Of a stretch of 64,000 bases of DNA, positions 52,644-63,502 are shown one piece after another; the first letter of the stretch is position 1, and every line of letters starts with the position of its first letter. The notes beneath the pieces were generated by a model that was not told the DNA's origin, did no database searches, and was given only the letters and a program-made list of their open reading frames with translations. The position numbers and the translations under genes are program-made. The stretch covers positions 1-64,000 of the forward strand of contig NZ_SBHN01000003.1 of NCBI RefSeq assembly GCF_006980715.1, given 5' to 3'. Source of the DNA: Telmatospirillum sp. J64-1 (GTDB taxonomy: Bacteria > Pseudomonadota > Alphaproteobacteria > Rhodospirillales > Magnetospirillaceae).

Positions 52644-53522
52644 TCATGCAAGGTCAGGCTTGGTCCTTTCCGCCAGGCAACGGCGGAACAGCTGATGCAA
52701 GGGCGACTGCCGGGAACCGTAGCGGGTGACCAGTACAAGCTCGCGATGGAAGGTCGCCTCGCCCAAGGGAATCACCCGGATGGCGGGCTCGTGCTCCAGC
52801 CACAATCCGGCGCGCGGGATCAGCGAGACGCCCAAGCCGCTCTCGACCATCTTGACGATGGCGTCCAGCTCATCCAGCTCCAGCACCTGCCGGACCTCCA
52901 GCCGTTTCCGGCGCAGGAACTGGCTGACGAGGCGGCCGCCGAACGAACTGCGGTCATAGCGCACGAAGGGCTGTTCCGCGAGCAGGGCCAAGGGGTCGTC
53001 GCCTTGCGTGCCCAGGGGCGCGACCAGCACGAAAGGCTCCTTCTGGATCAATTCGGCATGCAATTCCTTCGGCAACGCGAAAGGCGGGCGGATCATGATC
53101 GCCAGGTCGATCTCACCGGCATCGACCTGCGCCAGCAGATTGAGCGAAACCCCGGGTACCAGCTTGGACTCGATGCCCGGCGCCTGCTGGTGCAGCCGCA
53201 GGAGAATGGGCGGCAGCAGCCCCGTCTGCGCCGTGCTGATCGCCCCGATCCTCAACTCGCCCTTGTATTCCTCCAGGCTTTCCGGCGTTCCCATCAAGGC
53301 GAAGATCTCGAGGATCTGTTCGGCCATGGGAACGGCCCTCAGCCCGGCGGCATTGAGGATCGCCGAACGCCCGGTTCGATCGAAAAGACGAAGGCCCAGC
53401 GCTTCTTCCAGATTTCTGATCTGGGCGCTGACGGCCGACTGCGTCAGGCCGATCTTCTGGCCTGCGGCGGCGAAGGAGCCCTGCTTGGCGATGGTGACAA
53501 AGGTCCGGAGCTCGCGAATCAT
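52644..53522 (-). CDS. LysR-family transcriptional regulator
   Basis: A 292-aa LTTR: TIAKQGSFAAAGQKIGLTQSAVSAQIRNLEE (about residues 11-41) is the winged helix, followed by RLFDRTGRS and the effector domain. It lies upstream of iorAB in the same direction and divergent from the VOC gene (112 bp). Likely targets are iorAB and/or the VOC gene. Effector unknown. Confidence 0.92.
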   Translation of the reverse strand: MIRELRTFVTIAKQGSFAAAGQKIGLTQSAVSAQIRNLEEALGLRLFDRTGRSAILNAAGLRAVPMAEQILEIFALMGTPESLEEYKGELRIGAISTAQTGLLPPILLRLHQQAPGIESKLVPGVSLNLLAQVDAGEIDLAIMIRPPFALPKELHAELIQKEPFVLVAPLGTQGDDPLALLAEQPFVRYDRSSFGGRLVSQFLRRKRLEVRQVLELDELDAIVKMVESGLGVSLIPRAGLWLEHEPAIRVIPLGEATFHRELVLVTRYGSRQSPLHQLFRRCLAERTKPDLA

Positions 53523-53634
53523 CGGCGCCTATTGATAAAAATTTTTTGATCTCGGCACAAAACATATGCGCTTTTTCTGATGCCGCCAATGCACCAAACT
53601 ATGTGTACCTATCACGCAAAGCAGGATCAGCGCC

Positions 53635-54060
53635 GTGAGCCTTTCACCCTTTCATCTCGCCATTCCCGTCTACGATCTGCCTGCCGCCCGCCATTTCTAT
53701 GGCGAAGTGTTCGGCCTTCCCGAAGGCCGGTCCAGCGACCATTGGGTGGACTTCGATTTCTACGGCCACCAATTGGTGATCCACGAGCATCCCAAGACCC
53801 AGAGCCAGGAAGCGGCGCATACCAACGCCGTCGACGGCCATGACGTCCCCGTCCCGCATTTCGGCATCGTGCTGAGCTGGGAGGAATGGGAAGCGCTGGC
53901 CGAACGCCTGCGCGCCCGTGGGACCAAATTCGTGATCGAACCCTATGTGCGCTTCAAGGGCCAGGTCGGGGAACAGGCCACCATGTTCCTCTTCGACCCC
54001 TGCGGTAACGCCCTGGAATTCAAGGCGTTCAAGGACATGAGCCAGCTTTTCGCGAAATAA
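53635..54060 (+). CDS. VOC-family (glyoxalase/dioxygenase-like) protein
   Basis: A 141-aa protein of two beta-alpha-beta-beta-beta modules: [27 protein letters not shown] and [20 protein letters not shown], ending [14 protein letters not shown], with His and Glu metal ligands. GTG start at 53635. Family members are glyoxalases, dioxygenases or resistance proteins; position between lysR and hmfA suggests a link to furan breakdown, which is inference. Confidence 0.85.
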   Translation: MSLSPFHLAIPVYDLPAARHFYGEVFGLPEGRSSDHWVDFDFYGHQLVIHEHPKTQSQEAAHTNAVDGHDVPVPHFGIVLSWEEWEALAERLRARGTKFVIEPYVRFKGQVGEQATMFLFDPCGNALEFKAFKDMSQLFAK

Positions 54061-54073
54061 GCCCTGTCCCCAT

Positions 54074-54106
54074 GGTGCCGCCCCGCCAAGCGGCGGCACC
54101 CTTTTG
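54074..54106 (+). terminator. Terminator after the VOC gene
   Basis: GGTGCCGCC (54074-54082) pairs with GGCGGCACC (54092-54100), followed by CTTTT. Confidence 0.8.
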
Positions 54107-54258
54107 CCACGACGCCCCTTGCGGATTCCGCCTCGAACAATCAAAAGCAAAAATCATCAGTCCGCAAAAAATGAGACTGTAGGGTAAAACCCGACACTCC
54201 CTGGTAACAGCGTTCAGAGCGCCATCGGCTAGCCTTCCGGTAATCGGGAGGAAACCTA

Positions 54259-57200
54259 ATGACGGCGCTCAAGTCCGCAGCAACGACTCCACAGGCGGAA
54301 TCCGCCGCCGGCCCGCTGGTCGGCCGGCCGATCCCGCGCCTTGAAGATACCGCGATCCTGACCGGGGCCGCGCGCTACGCCGACGACCTGCCGGTGAAGC
54401 CCGGCACCCTGCATGCCGCCATCCTGCGCTCGCCCCATGCCCATGCCGAGGTTCTGGGGATCGACGTCGGTGCCGCCCTGACCATGCCCGGCGTCGCCGC
54501 CATCGTTACCGGGGAAGAGGCCAAGCGCTTCGCCAGTCCTTTCCTGGTGGGCGTCAAGGCCCCCATGGAACATTGGTGCCTCGCCATCGACCGGGTGCGC
54601 TATGTCGGCGAGCCGGTGGCCGTGGTGCTGGCCGAGAACCGCTACCTGGCCGAGGACGCCCTGGACCGCATCGAGGTCCGCTACCGCCCGCTGCCCCCGG
54701 TGACCAGCATCGAGCAAGCCCTCGACCCGGCCTCGGAACTCCTGCATCCGGCGGTGGGCTCCAACATCGCCAACACGCGCAATTTCCTTTATGGCGACCC
54801 CGATTCCCAGTTCGAGACGGCGCCGCACCGCCTGTCGCTGACCGTCCATTATCCGCGCAATTCCTGCACGCCCATGGAATGCTTCGTGGTGCAGGCCGAA
54901 TACGATCCGGCGGAAGGCGGCTACGAGGTTCTTTCCAACTTCTCGGGCCCCTTTGCGGTCCATCCGGTGATGGCGCGCGCCTTGAACGTGTCGGGCGCGA
55001 AGCTGCGGCTGAAATCGCCGCCCCATTCGGGCGGCAGCTTCGGCAACAAGCAGGCCGTTTTCCCCTATATCGTCCTGATGGGCCTCTGCGCCCGTGTCTC
55101 CGGCAGGCCGGTGAAATGGGTTGAGGACCGGCTGGAGCATCTGATGGCCGCGACCTCGGCGACCGGGCGGCGCATGGACCTGGAAGCCGCCGTGGATGCG
55201 GACGGCAAGGTGCTGGCCCTGCGCATGCAGCAGACCGAGGATTGCGGCGCCTATGTGCGCGCCCCCGAACCAGCCTCCCTCTACCGCAATCACGGCAATC
55301 TGACCGGCGCCTACGACATCCGCCATCTGGCGGTGGTCAACCGCATCGCGCTGACCAACAAGACGCCGAGCGGCTTGAACCGGGGCTTCGGCGGCGGGCA
55401 GCTCTATTTCGGGCTGGAGCGGCTGATGCACCACATCGCCGTGACGCTGAATCTCGACCCGCTGGACGTCATCCGCCGCAACCTGGTTCCGGCCTCGGCC
55501 ATGCCCTATGCCACGGCCTCGGGCGGGCAGCTCGATTCGGGCGATTATCCGGCGACCGTCGAAGAGGCGATCGAACGCGGCGGCCTGGCCGAATTGAAGG
55601 CCCGCCGCGACAAGGCCCGTGCCGAGGGACGGCTTTACGGCATCGGCTATGCCGCCATCGTCGAGCCCTCCATTTCCAACATGGGCTACATCACCACCGT
55701 CCTGACCGCCGAGGAACGGCGCAAGGCCGGGCCGAAGAACGGCGCCCAGGCGGCCGCCACCGTTGCGGTCGATCCGACCGGCGGCGTGTCGGTTTCCGTG
55801 GCCTCGGTGCCGCAGGGACAGGGCCACCGGACGGTGCTGGCGCAGGTCATCGCCGATGTCTTCGGGCTGAGGCTCGAGGATATCCGCGTCGTCACCGATT
55901 TCGACACGGCCAAGGATGCCTGGTCCATCGCCGCCGGCAATTATTCCAGCCGCTTCGCCGGAGCGGTGGCCGGTACCGCCCATATCGCCGCCATGCGGCT
56001 GCGCGATCGGCTGGCCCGGCTGGCGGCGGGGCAGCTGAACGTGCGGCCCGAGGATGTGCGGTTCGAGAACGGCAAGGTCTTTGCCGCCAGCAATCCCGAG
56101 AACACCCTCTCCTTCTCCCGCCTGGCCGCCGCCGGACATTGGGCGCCGGGTACCTTGCCGGAAGGCCAGGAAGCGGCCTTGCGGGAAACCGCCTTCTGGA
56201 CCCCCGACCCGCTGAAGGCCCCGACCGACGCCGACCACATCAACAGTTCCGCCTGCTACGGCTTCATCTTCGACTTCTGCGGCGTGGAAGTGGACCGCGT
56301 CACCGGGCAGGTGCGCATCGACCACTACGTCACCATGCATGACGCGGGACGCCTGCTGAACCCGCTGATGGTCGAGGGGCAGGTGATGGGCGGCTTCGCC
56401 CAGGCGGTCGGCGTCGCGCTCTACGAGGAATATGCCTATGGCGAGGATGGCGGCTTCCTGTCGGGCAGCTTCGCCGATTACCTGGTCCCGACCTCGATGG
56501 AGGTGCCGGTCCCGGTGATCCTGCACCGGGAAAGCCCTTCCCCGGTCACGCCGCTGGGCGCCAAGGGCGCGGGCGAAGGCAACAACATGAGCACCCCGGT
56601 CTGCATCGCCAATGCCGTGGCCGATGCCCTGGGGATCGACACGGTGACGCTGCCCCTGACGCCGTCGAAGATTGCGGCCCTCATCGACGGCGAGGAACCG
56701 CCGCGTCCGGTCGTAGCCGGTGCCCCGCCCGCCCCCGAGCCCGTCAAGACCGCCGGTGGCCGCGGCCTGTCCGGCGAGGGCAGCCGCACGGTCCCCGCCA
56801 CCCCGGAAGAGGTCTGGGCGATCCTGCTCGATCCCAAGGAACTGGCCGCCCTGCTGCCCGGCTGCGAGGCGCTGGATCTGGTGGGCCCCAACAGCTACCG
56901 CGCCGAAGTGGTGGTGGGAATCGGCCCGGTGCGCGGACGCTACACGGCGGAAGTGGCCCTGTCCGACCTCGACCCGCCCAATTCGCTGACCCTTGCCGGC
57001 AGCGGGTCCAGCGCGCTGGGCACCGGGCGCGGCACCGGCCATGTCACGCTGGAACGGACGGCAGAGGGAACCACCGTCCGCTATCGCTACACCGCCGAAG
57101 TGGGCGGCAAGGTCGCCGCCGTCGGGGGACGCATGCTCGACAGTGCCTCGCGCCTGCTGATCGGCCAGTTCTTCGACAAGCTGATCGCCCGTGCCGGCGG

Positions 57201-57270
57201 TCCCGCCGCACCGGCGGAAAAGCCCTCTCTGCTGAAGCGCCTTCTGCGCCTGCTGGGATTAGCCCGATGA
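54259..57270 (+). CDS. hmfA: 2-Furoyl-CoA dehydrogenase large subunit (HmfA-like), fused to a CoxG domain
   Basis: A 1003-aa molybdenum hydroxylase subunit. Residues ~15-800 are the CoxL/XDH-type catalytic part: GRPIPRLEDTAILTGAARYA, KSPPHSGGSFGNKQAVFPY, LNRGFGGGQLYFGLERLMHH (XDH-like, not the AYxCSFR loop of CO dehydrogenase) and the catalytic Glu in GAKGAGEGNNMS (~772). Residues ~835-985 form a CoxG/SRPBCC domain (VPATPEEVWAILLDPKELAALLPGCE...), ending in an amphipathic tail SLLKRLLRLLGLAR. Gene order large-FAD-FeS-CoA ligase-crotonase equals hmfABCDE for 2-furoate. RBS GGGAGG before ATG 54259. No signal peptide: cytoplasmic. Confidence 0.8.
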   Translation: MTALKSAATTPQAESAAGPLVGRPIPRLEDTAILTGAARYADDLPVKPGTLHAAILRSPHAHAEVLGIDVGAALTMPGVAAIVTGEEAKRFASPFLVGVKAPMEHWCLAIDRVRYVGEPVAVVLAENRYLAEDALDRIEVRYRPLPPVTSIEQALDPASELLHPAVGSNIANTRNFLYGDPDSQFETAPHRLSLTVHYPRNSCTPMECFVVQAEYDPAEGGYEVLSNFSGPFAVHPVMARALNVSGAKLRLKSPPHSGGSFGNKQAVFPYIVLMGLCARVSGRPVKWVEDRLEHLMAATSATGRRMDLEAAVDADGKVLALRMQQTEDCGAYVRAPEPASLYRNHGNLTGAYDIRHLAVVNRIALTNKTPSGLNRGFGGGQLYFGLERLMHHIAVTLNLDPLDVIRRNLVPASAMPYATASGGQLDSGDYPATVEEAIERGGLAELKARRDKARAEGRLYGIGYAAIVEPSISNMGYITTVLTAEERRKAGPKNGAQAAATVAVDPTGGVSVSVASVPQGQGHRTVLAQVIADVFGLRLEDIRVVTDFDTAKDAWSIAAGNYSSRFAGAVAGTAHIAAMRLRDRLARLAAGQLNVRPEDVRFENGKVFAASNPENTLSFSRLAAAGHWAPGTLPEGQEAALRETAFWTPDPLKAPTDADHINSSACYGFIFDFCGVEVDRVTGQVRIDHYVTMHDAGRLLNPLMVEGQVMGGFAQAVGVALYEEYAYGEDGGFLSGSFADYLVPTSMEVPVPVILHRESPSPVTPLGAKGAGEGNNMSTPVCIANAVADALGIDTVTLPLTPSKIAALIDGEEPPRPVVAGAPPAPEPVKTAGGRGLSGEGSRTVPATPEEVWAILLDPKELAALLPGCEALDLVGPNSYRAEVVVGIGPVRGRYTAEVALSDLDPPNSLTLAGSGSSALGTGRGTGHVTLERTAEGTTVRYRYTAEVGGKVAAVGGRMLDSASRLLIGQFFDKLIARAGGPAAPAEKPSLLKRLLRLLGLAR

Positions 57271-58094
57271 AGCCCGCTCCCTTCGACTACCTCCGCCCCG
57301 CAAGCCTGTCCGAAGCCCTGGCCGCCCTGGCTTCCGGCGGGGACGAGGCGCGCATCCTGGCTGGCGGGCAATCGCTGATGCCGATGCTGAACATGCGCCT
57401 GGTGCAGCCGCGCCTGCTGATCGACCTGTCCCTGCTGGATGAATTGCGGAGTCTGGAAGCCCGTGACGGCTGGCTGACGGTGGGCGCGGCGGTCACGCAA
57501 GCCGAATTGATGGCGCGCCCGACCCTGGCGGAGGAGGTGCCGCTGCTGGCTGCCGCCCTGCCCTGGATCGGGCATTTCCAGACCCGCAACCGAGGCACCG
57601 TCTGCGGCTCCATCGCCCATGCCGATCCCAGCGCCGAGCTTCCGCTCTGCCTGGTCGCGCTGGGCGGCGAGGTAATGCTGCGTTCCGCCCGTAAGCGCCG
57701 CAGCCTGCCCGCCGCCGCATTCTTCCTGGGGCCGTTGACCACGGCGAAGGAAGCCGACGAGATCATCGAGGCCGTGCGCTTCCCGCTGCGCAAAGCCGAA
57801 ACCGGCCATGCCTTCCGCGAAGTCGCCATGCGGCACGGCGATTTCGCCATCACCGCCTGCGCCGCCATCGCCGACAGGAACGGCCTGAGGCTGGCCGTCG
57901 GCGGCGTCGCCGACCGGCCCATCGCCCGCGACTGGCCGCTGCTGGCCGGTGCGGAACTGGACGAAGCCCTGAATGCCTTCGCCTGGGATCTCGGCGGAGA
58001 CGACGACCAGCACGCCACCGCCCGCTACCGCCGTTCCCTTGTCCGCCGTATCGGCCGCACCGCAATCGAGGAGGCTCTCGCATGCAGGCCCTGA
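57267..58094 (+). CDS. hmfB: 2-Furoyl-CoA dehydrogenase FAD-binding subunit (HmfB-like)
   Basis: A 275-aa CoxM-family flavoprotein: FDYLRPASLSEALAAL, FAD motif ILAGGQSLMPMLNMRL (residues ~29-44), TRNRGTVCGSIAHADPSAELP and REVAMRHGDFAI. It passes electrons from the Fe-S subunit to an acceptor. ATG overlaps the hmfA stop (ATGA). Confidence 0.85.
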   Translation: MKPAPFDYLRPASLSEALAALASGGDEARILAGGQSLMPMLNMRLVQPRLLIDLSLLDELRSLEARDGWLTVGAAVTQAELMARPTLAEEVPLLAAALPWIGHFQTRNRGTVCGSIAHADPSAELPLCLVALGGEVMLRSARKRRSLPAAAFFLGPLTTAKEADEIIEAVRFPLRKAETGHAFREVAMRHGDFAITACAAIADRNGLRLAVGGVADRPIARDWPLLAGAELDEALNAFAWDLGGDDDQHATARYRRSLVRRIGRTAIEEALACRP

Positions 58095-58577
58095 CCGCCG
58101 AAACCCGGCATCCCGTCACGATCATCCTGAATGGCCAGCGCCGCAGCGGATACGCCCATCCCCGCATGCTGCTCAGCGATTTCCTGCGCCATGAGCTGGG
58201 CGCCCACGGCACCCGCGTCGGCTGCGAGCACGGCGTCTGCGGCGCCTGCACCATCCGCATCGACGGCGTGGCCCAGCGCGCCTGCCTGACGCTTGCCGTG
58301 CAAGCCGACAACCGGCGCGTGGACACGGTGGAAGGGCTTGCCAAGGAAGGGCGGATGACCGCGCTGCAAGAAGCCTTCAACCGCCATCACGCCCTGCAAT
58401 GCGGCTTCTGCACCGCAGGCATCCTGATGTCCTTGTCCGATTACCTTGAACGAGTGCCGAAGCCGTCCGAGGCCGAGCTGCGCGACATGCTGAGCGGACA
58501 TCTGTGCCGCTGCACCGGCTATGCCGGGATCGTGCGCGCGGTCATGGACGTAACCGGCCAATTGAGGGAGACCCCGC

Positions 58578-58585
<8 letters not shown>
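58082..58585 (+). CDS. hmfC: 2-Furoyl-CoA dehydrogenase 2Fe-2S subunit (HmfC-like)
   Basis: A 167-aa protein with two 2Fe-2S sites: CEHGVCGACTIRIDG...C and CGFCTAGILM...CRCTGYAGIV. It overlaps hmfB by 13 nt and hmfD by 8 nt. Confidence 0.87.
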
Positions 58586-60113
<1,528 letters not shown>

Positions 60114-60130
60114 AAGAAGGTTCACATTCA

Positions 60131-60937
60131 ATGACTGCTTACGACTTTTCCAATACTCCCCTGCTGAAGGAACTGGATGGCTTCCGTGTCGAATTCGACG
60201 CGGCCAAGGAGCGCGCCGACATCGTGCTGAGCCGTCCGCCGATGAATATCGTCTCGATGCGCCAGCGCGATCAGTTCCGCGCCGTCTTCGAAGCCCTGGA
60301 CGCCGACGATCGGGTGCGCGTGATCGTGCTGCGCAATGACGGCGAGAATTTCTCCTCGGGCGGCAATATCGCCGGCTTCATGGAAATGACGCCCGAGCAT
60401 GTCTCGGAACTGGCCGTGAACATCGCCGCGCCCGAACGCTGCCGCAAGCCGGTGATCGCCCAGATCCGCGGTTATTGCTTCGGCGTCGGCTTCGAATTGT
60501 CGCTGGCCTGCGATTTCCGCATCGCTTCGGAAACGGCGCAATTCGCCCTGCCGGAAATGCGCATCGGCATGATTCCCGGCTCCGGCGGCTCGGCCCGGCT
60601 GCTGCACATGATCGGCATCGCCCGCACCAAGGACATCGTCATGCGCGCCCGCCGCGTTCCCGGCAAGCAGGCCGAGGAATGGGGCTTCGTCACCCAATGC
60701 GTGGCCGATACCGACCTGGAAAAGGCCGTGGACGCCCTGGTCGAGGAATTGCGCGGCTTCTCGCCCCTGGCCCAGCGCACCATCAAGACGGTGCTCAATC
60801 GCGGCCAGCACACCTCCGTCCAGGGGGCCATCGAGATCGAGGGCCAGGCCTATGGCCGCCTGCGCAGCTCGGCCGACTTCAAGGAGGGTGTCGCCTCCTT
60901 CCACGAAAAGCGCAAGCCGGTCTTCACCGGCCAATAA
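60131..60937 (+). CDS. hmfE: Crotonase-family enzyme, probable 2-oxoglutaroyl-CoA hydrolase (HmfE-like)
   Basis: A 268-aa enoyl-CoA hydratase/isomerase-fold protein: oxyanion-hole segments ENFSSGGNIAGFMEM and QIRGYCFGVGFELSLACDFRIAS, and FALPEMRIGMIPGSGGSARL with an acidic Glu/Met pattern. In the furoate pathway the fifth gene product of this family releases 2-oxoglutarate from its CoA ester. ATG 60131 is 17 bp after hmfD. A true enoyl-CoA hydratase cannot be excluded. Confidence 0.8.
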   Translation: MTAYDFSNTPLLKELDGFRVEFDAAKERADIVLSRPPMNIVSMRQRDQFRAVFEALDADDRVRVIVLRNDGENFSSGGNIAGFMEMTPEHVSELAVNIAAPERCRKPVIAQIRGYCFGVGFELSLACDFRIASETAQFALPEMRIGMIPGSGGSARLLHMIGIARTKDIVMRARRVPGKQAEEWGFVTQCVADTDLEKAVDALVEELRGFSPLAQRTIKTVLNRGQHTSVQGAIEIEGQAYGRLRSSADFKEGVASFHEKRKPVFTGQ

Positions 60938-61101
60938 GACCGTAACGGCGGGCGACGAGACGTCTTCCGCAGCGCCGGGGCGATCCGCTGGGCTTTGGCC
61001 GCAGCATCTGCCCCGGCACCCGGCATCACTCCCCTGGCAAGGGCGCCCCGGGACGTCCGTCTCCTAAAAGCAAACGAACAAAGCCATGAGGAGGAAATGC
61101 A

Positions 61102-62385
61102 ATGAGCAGGCAGGGAACGGGCGCCGCCGATTCGGTTGAACCGGTGAAGCCGGCCGAACCGACAGGAAAGGCTGGTATTTTCGAGGCCGGCGCCGGCTTC
61201 ATGAACGGTCTACGGGGCTTCCCGAAACATGTCAGTCTGAAATCCGTCAGTGCCGCGGCGGTGGCGGCCATCTTCGGCTGCACCGGCCCCGCACTCATCA
61301 TCATCGGCGCCGCCGAGGCCGGGGGCCTGAGCAGCGCCCAGACGGTTTCGTGGCTGTTTGCCGTCTATTTTCTCGGCGGCCTCATCAGCCTGATCCTGGC
61401 CACCTATTACATGCAGCCCATCGTCGGGGCCTATTCTATCCCCGGCGCCGCCATCATGCTGACGGCCCTCCAGACCTTCGACTTCAGCCAGGCCATCGGC
61501 GCCTTCATCATGGCCGGCGTCCTGGTGCTGCTGCTGGGAGTCAGCGGCCTGATCGGCAAGGTGATGCGATGGCTGCCCATGCCGATCATCATGGCGATGA
61601 TCGCCGGGGCCCTGATCCGCTTCGGCACCGGCACGGTCTCGGCGGCGGGCACGGCCCCCTTGCTGGTGGGGGCGGCGGTCGCGGCCTTCTTCGTGACCAT
61701 GCGCTTCTCCAAAACCATCCCGCCGGTCCTGGCCGCCCTGGTGGTGGGCATCGTCGTCGCGGCGGCGACGGGTTCCTTCCAGGTGGCGAACGTCCCCGTC
61801 GATTTCGTCCTGCCCACCTTCACGCCCCCGACCTTCAGCCTGGACGTCTTCCTTGCCGTCAGCATTCCGCTCGCCATCCTGGTCATCGGTGCCGAAAATG
61901 CCCAGGCCACCGGCGTCCTGATGGCCGAGGGCTATCGTCCGCCGGTCAATTCCATGACGGTGATCAGCGGCATCGGCGGCATTCTGGCCGGTTTCCTGGG
62001 CGGGCATAATGCCAATATCGCCGGTCCGATGACGGCGATCTGCTCGTCCGAACAGGCCGGGGAGGAGAAGAAGGGCCGCTACACCGCCGCCATGGTCAAT
62101 GGCGTGCTGTTCGGCAGTTTCGGCATCTTCGCCGGCATCGCCGTTCCCTTCGTCCTCGCTTTGCCCCGCCCGCTGATCGCCACCGTGGCCGGGCTTGCCA
62201 TGATCGGCGTCCTGGTCGCCGCCTTCCAGCAAGCCTTCACCAAGTCGCAGGGCCACCAGATCGGCGCCTTCGTCGCCCTGGTGGTCGCCATGTCGGACGT
62301 CCGGCTGCTCAGCATCAGTTCGCCCTTCTGGGCGCTGGTCTTCGGCGTGCTCGTCTCGATGATCATCGAGCGCAAGAAAGCCTGA
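61102..62385 (+). CDS. benE: BenE-family aromatic acid transporter
   Basis: A 427-aa permease with about 12 helices: FPKHVSLKSVSAAAVAAIFGCTGPALII, YSIPGAAIMLTA, AENAQATGVLMAEGYRPPVNS and GHNANIAGPMTAICSSEQAGEEKKGRY are BenE hallmarks. BenE proteins import benzoate with protons; next to hmf genes, 2-furoate is the likely substrate. AGGAGG precedes ATG 61102. The 164-bp gap after hmfE shows no obvious signal. Followed by a hairpin at 62408-62438. Confidence 0.87.
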   Translation: MSRQGTGAADSVEPVKPAEPTGKAGIFEAGAGFMNGLRGFPKHVSLKSVSAAAVAAIFGCTGPALIIIGAAEAGGLSSAQTVSWLFAVYFLGGLISLILATYYMQPIVGAYSIPGAAIMLTALQTFDFSQAIGAFIMAGVLVLLLGVSGLIGKVMRWLPMPIIMAMIAGALIRFGTGTVSAAGTAPLLVGAAVAAFFVTMRFSKTIPPVLAALVVGIVVAAATGSFQVANVPVDFVLPTFTPPTFSLDVFLAVSIPLAILVIGAENAQATGVLMAEGYRPPVNSMTVISGIGGILAGFLGGHNANIAGPMTAICSSEQAGEEKKGRYTAAMVNGVLFGSFGIFAGIAVPFVLALPRPLIATVAGLAMIGVLVAAFQQAFTKSQGHQIGAFVALVVAMSDVRLLSISSPFWALVFGVLVSMIIERKKA

Positions 62386-62407
62386 GTCCCCTTCTGCGGG
62401 AAAACCC

Positions 62408-62438
62408 GGGCGGAGCCGCAATCAAGGCGGCTCCGCCC
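62408..62438 (+). terminator. Hairpin after benE
   Basis: GGGCGGAGCCGC and GCGGCTCCGCCC form a perfect 12-bp stem with a 7-nt loop, 23 bp after the benE stop. No T run, so rho-independent termination is uncertain. Confidence 0.65.
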
Positions 62439-62619
62439 GTCCGTGCGACAGGGAAAAGCAAGCAATAATGCCGATCCTACCGCCTTCGGCGTATCGGCCA
62501 GGAGAGAACAAGAAAAATCTGTAAAATCCGACTGTTTCGCGTTTATATCTACAAGACCTAAGAGAGCGGCTCCGCTGGACTCCTCCTGCGGGCAGAACGG
62601 CCGCCACAGGGAGGAAGAC

Positions 62620-63486
62620 ATGTCCAACGCCCTAAGAATTTTCCAGGGGCAATTCGGGCGCGTGGCGCTGCTAGACATGGATGGGGCGCTGATCCACCAT
62701 GCCCATCCCCATTGCCATGTCCTGATCAAGGCATCAGGCGCGGACACCTTTTTCTCGGTGCGCCACCGGCTGCACCCCTTGCGCGACGATACGGCCGTTC
62801 TGATCAATACCTGGGAACCCCATTCCTATGCGCATCAGCCCGGCGCGCCGGGCACCGTGATCCTGGCCCTTTACATCGAGCCGCGCTGGCTCGCCGAGAT
62901 GCAACGGGACTTCACCGCCTGCGCCTGCCCCGGCTTCTTCCCCCAGCCCTGCTGCGAGCTGACCCCGCATATCCGCCGCCTGGCCGACCGCATGGCCGAC
63001 GAATTGCTGTTCAACGACGAGATGGGGGAACAGCACGAACAGGCGCTAATGGAATTGATGATCGCCATCATCGACCAGTTCTCGGAATGGCGCTCGCTGC
63101 GCGGCATCCGCTCGCTGGCCCAGACCCCGGCCAAGGATTTCCGCGTGCGCAGCGCGGTCCGCTACATGCGCCAGACACTGGGCGAGGAATTCAACGCCGA
63201 CCGCGTGGCCCGCGCCGCCGGTCTTTCCCGCGCCCATCTCTTCCGCCTGTTCCAGAACGCCATGCAGATTACCCCGGCGCTTTATTTCAACGTCCTGCGG
63301 ATGGAAAACGCCATCGACTCCCTGGCGCGGGGAGGACAGAACGTGACCGAGATCTCCGAACAATTGGGCTTCGCCGCCCCCAGCCATTTCACGCGCTTCT
63401 TCCGCAACAACCAGGGCGTCACGCCGACGGAATACCGCCGCGTGGTGAACCTGCTGCACCGGCCCGAAAGCTCCCCGCCTTCATAG
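62620..63486 (+). CDS. AraC-family transcriptional regulator
   Basis: A 288-aa regulator with an N-terminal AraC-type cupin (HAHPHCHVLIKASGADTFFS, LINTWEPHSYAHQ) and two C-terminal HTH motifs (FNADRVARAAGLSRAHLFRLFQ and VTEISEQLGFAAPSHFTRFFRNNQGVTPTEYRR). ATG 62620 follows AGGGAGGA by 4 nt. Located after benE in the hmf cluster, it probably activates furoate genes; AraC-type regulators serve this in some pseudomonads. Confidence 0.88.
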   Translation: MSNALRIFQGQFGRVALLDMDGALIHHAHPHCHVLIKASGADTFFSVRHRLHPLRDDTAVLINTWEPHSYAHQPGAPGTVILALYIEPRWLAEMQRDFTACACPGFFPQPCCELTPHIRRLADRMADELLFNDEMGEQHEQALMELMIAIIDQFSEWRSLRGIRSLAQTPAKDFRVRSAVRYMRQTLGEEFNADRVARAAGLSRAHLFRLFQNAMQITPALYFNVLRMENAIDSLARGGQNVTEISEQLGFAAPSHFTRFFRNNQGVTPTEYRRVVNLLHRPESSPPS

Positions 63487-63502
63487 GCGAGGAATTGCTC
63501 CC

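Noticed and set aside
54259-57270. Large subunit as carbon monoxide dehydrogenase (CoxL)
   Set aside because: The AYxCSFR active-site loop of form I CoxL is absent; the loop reads LNRGFGGGQ, and CoA ligase and crotonase genes follow.
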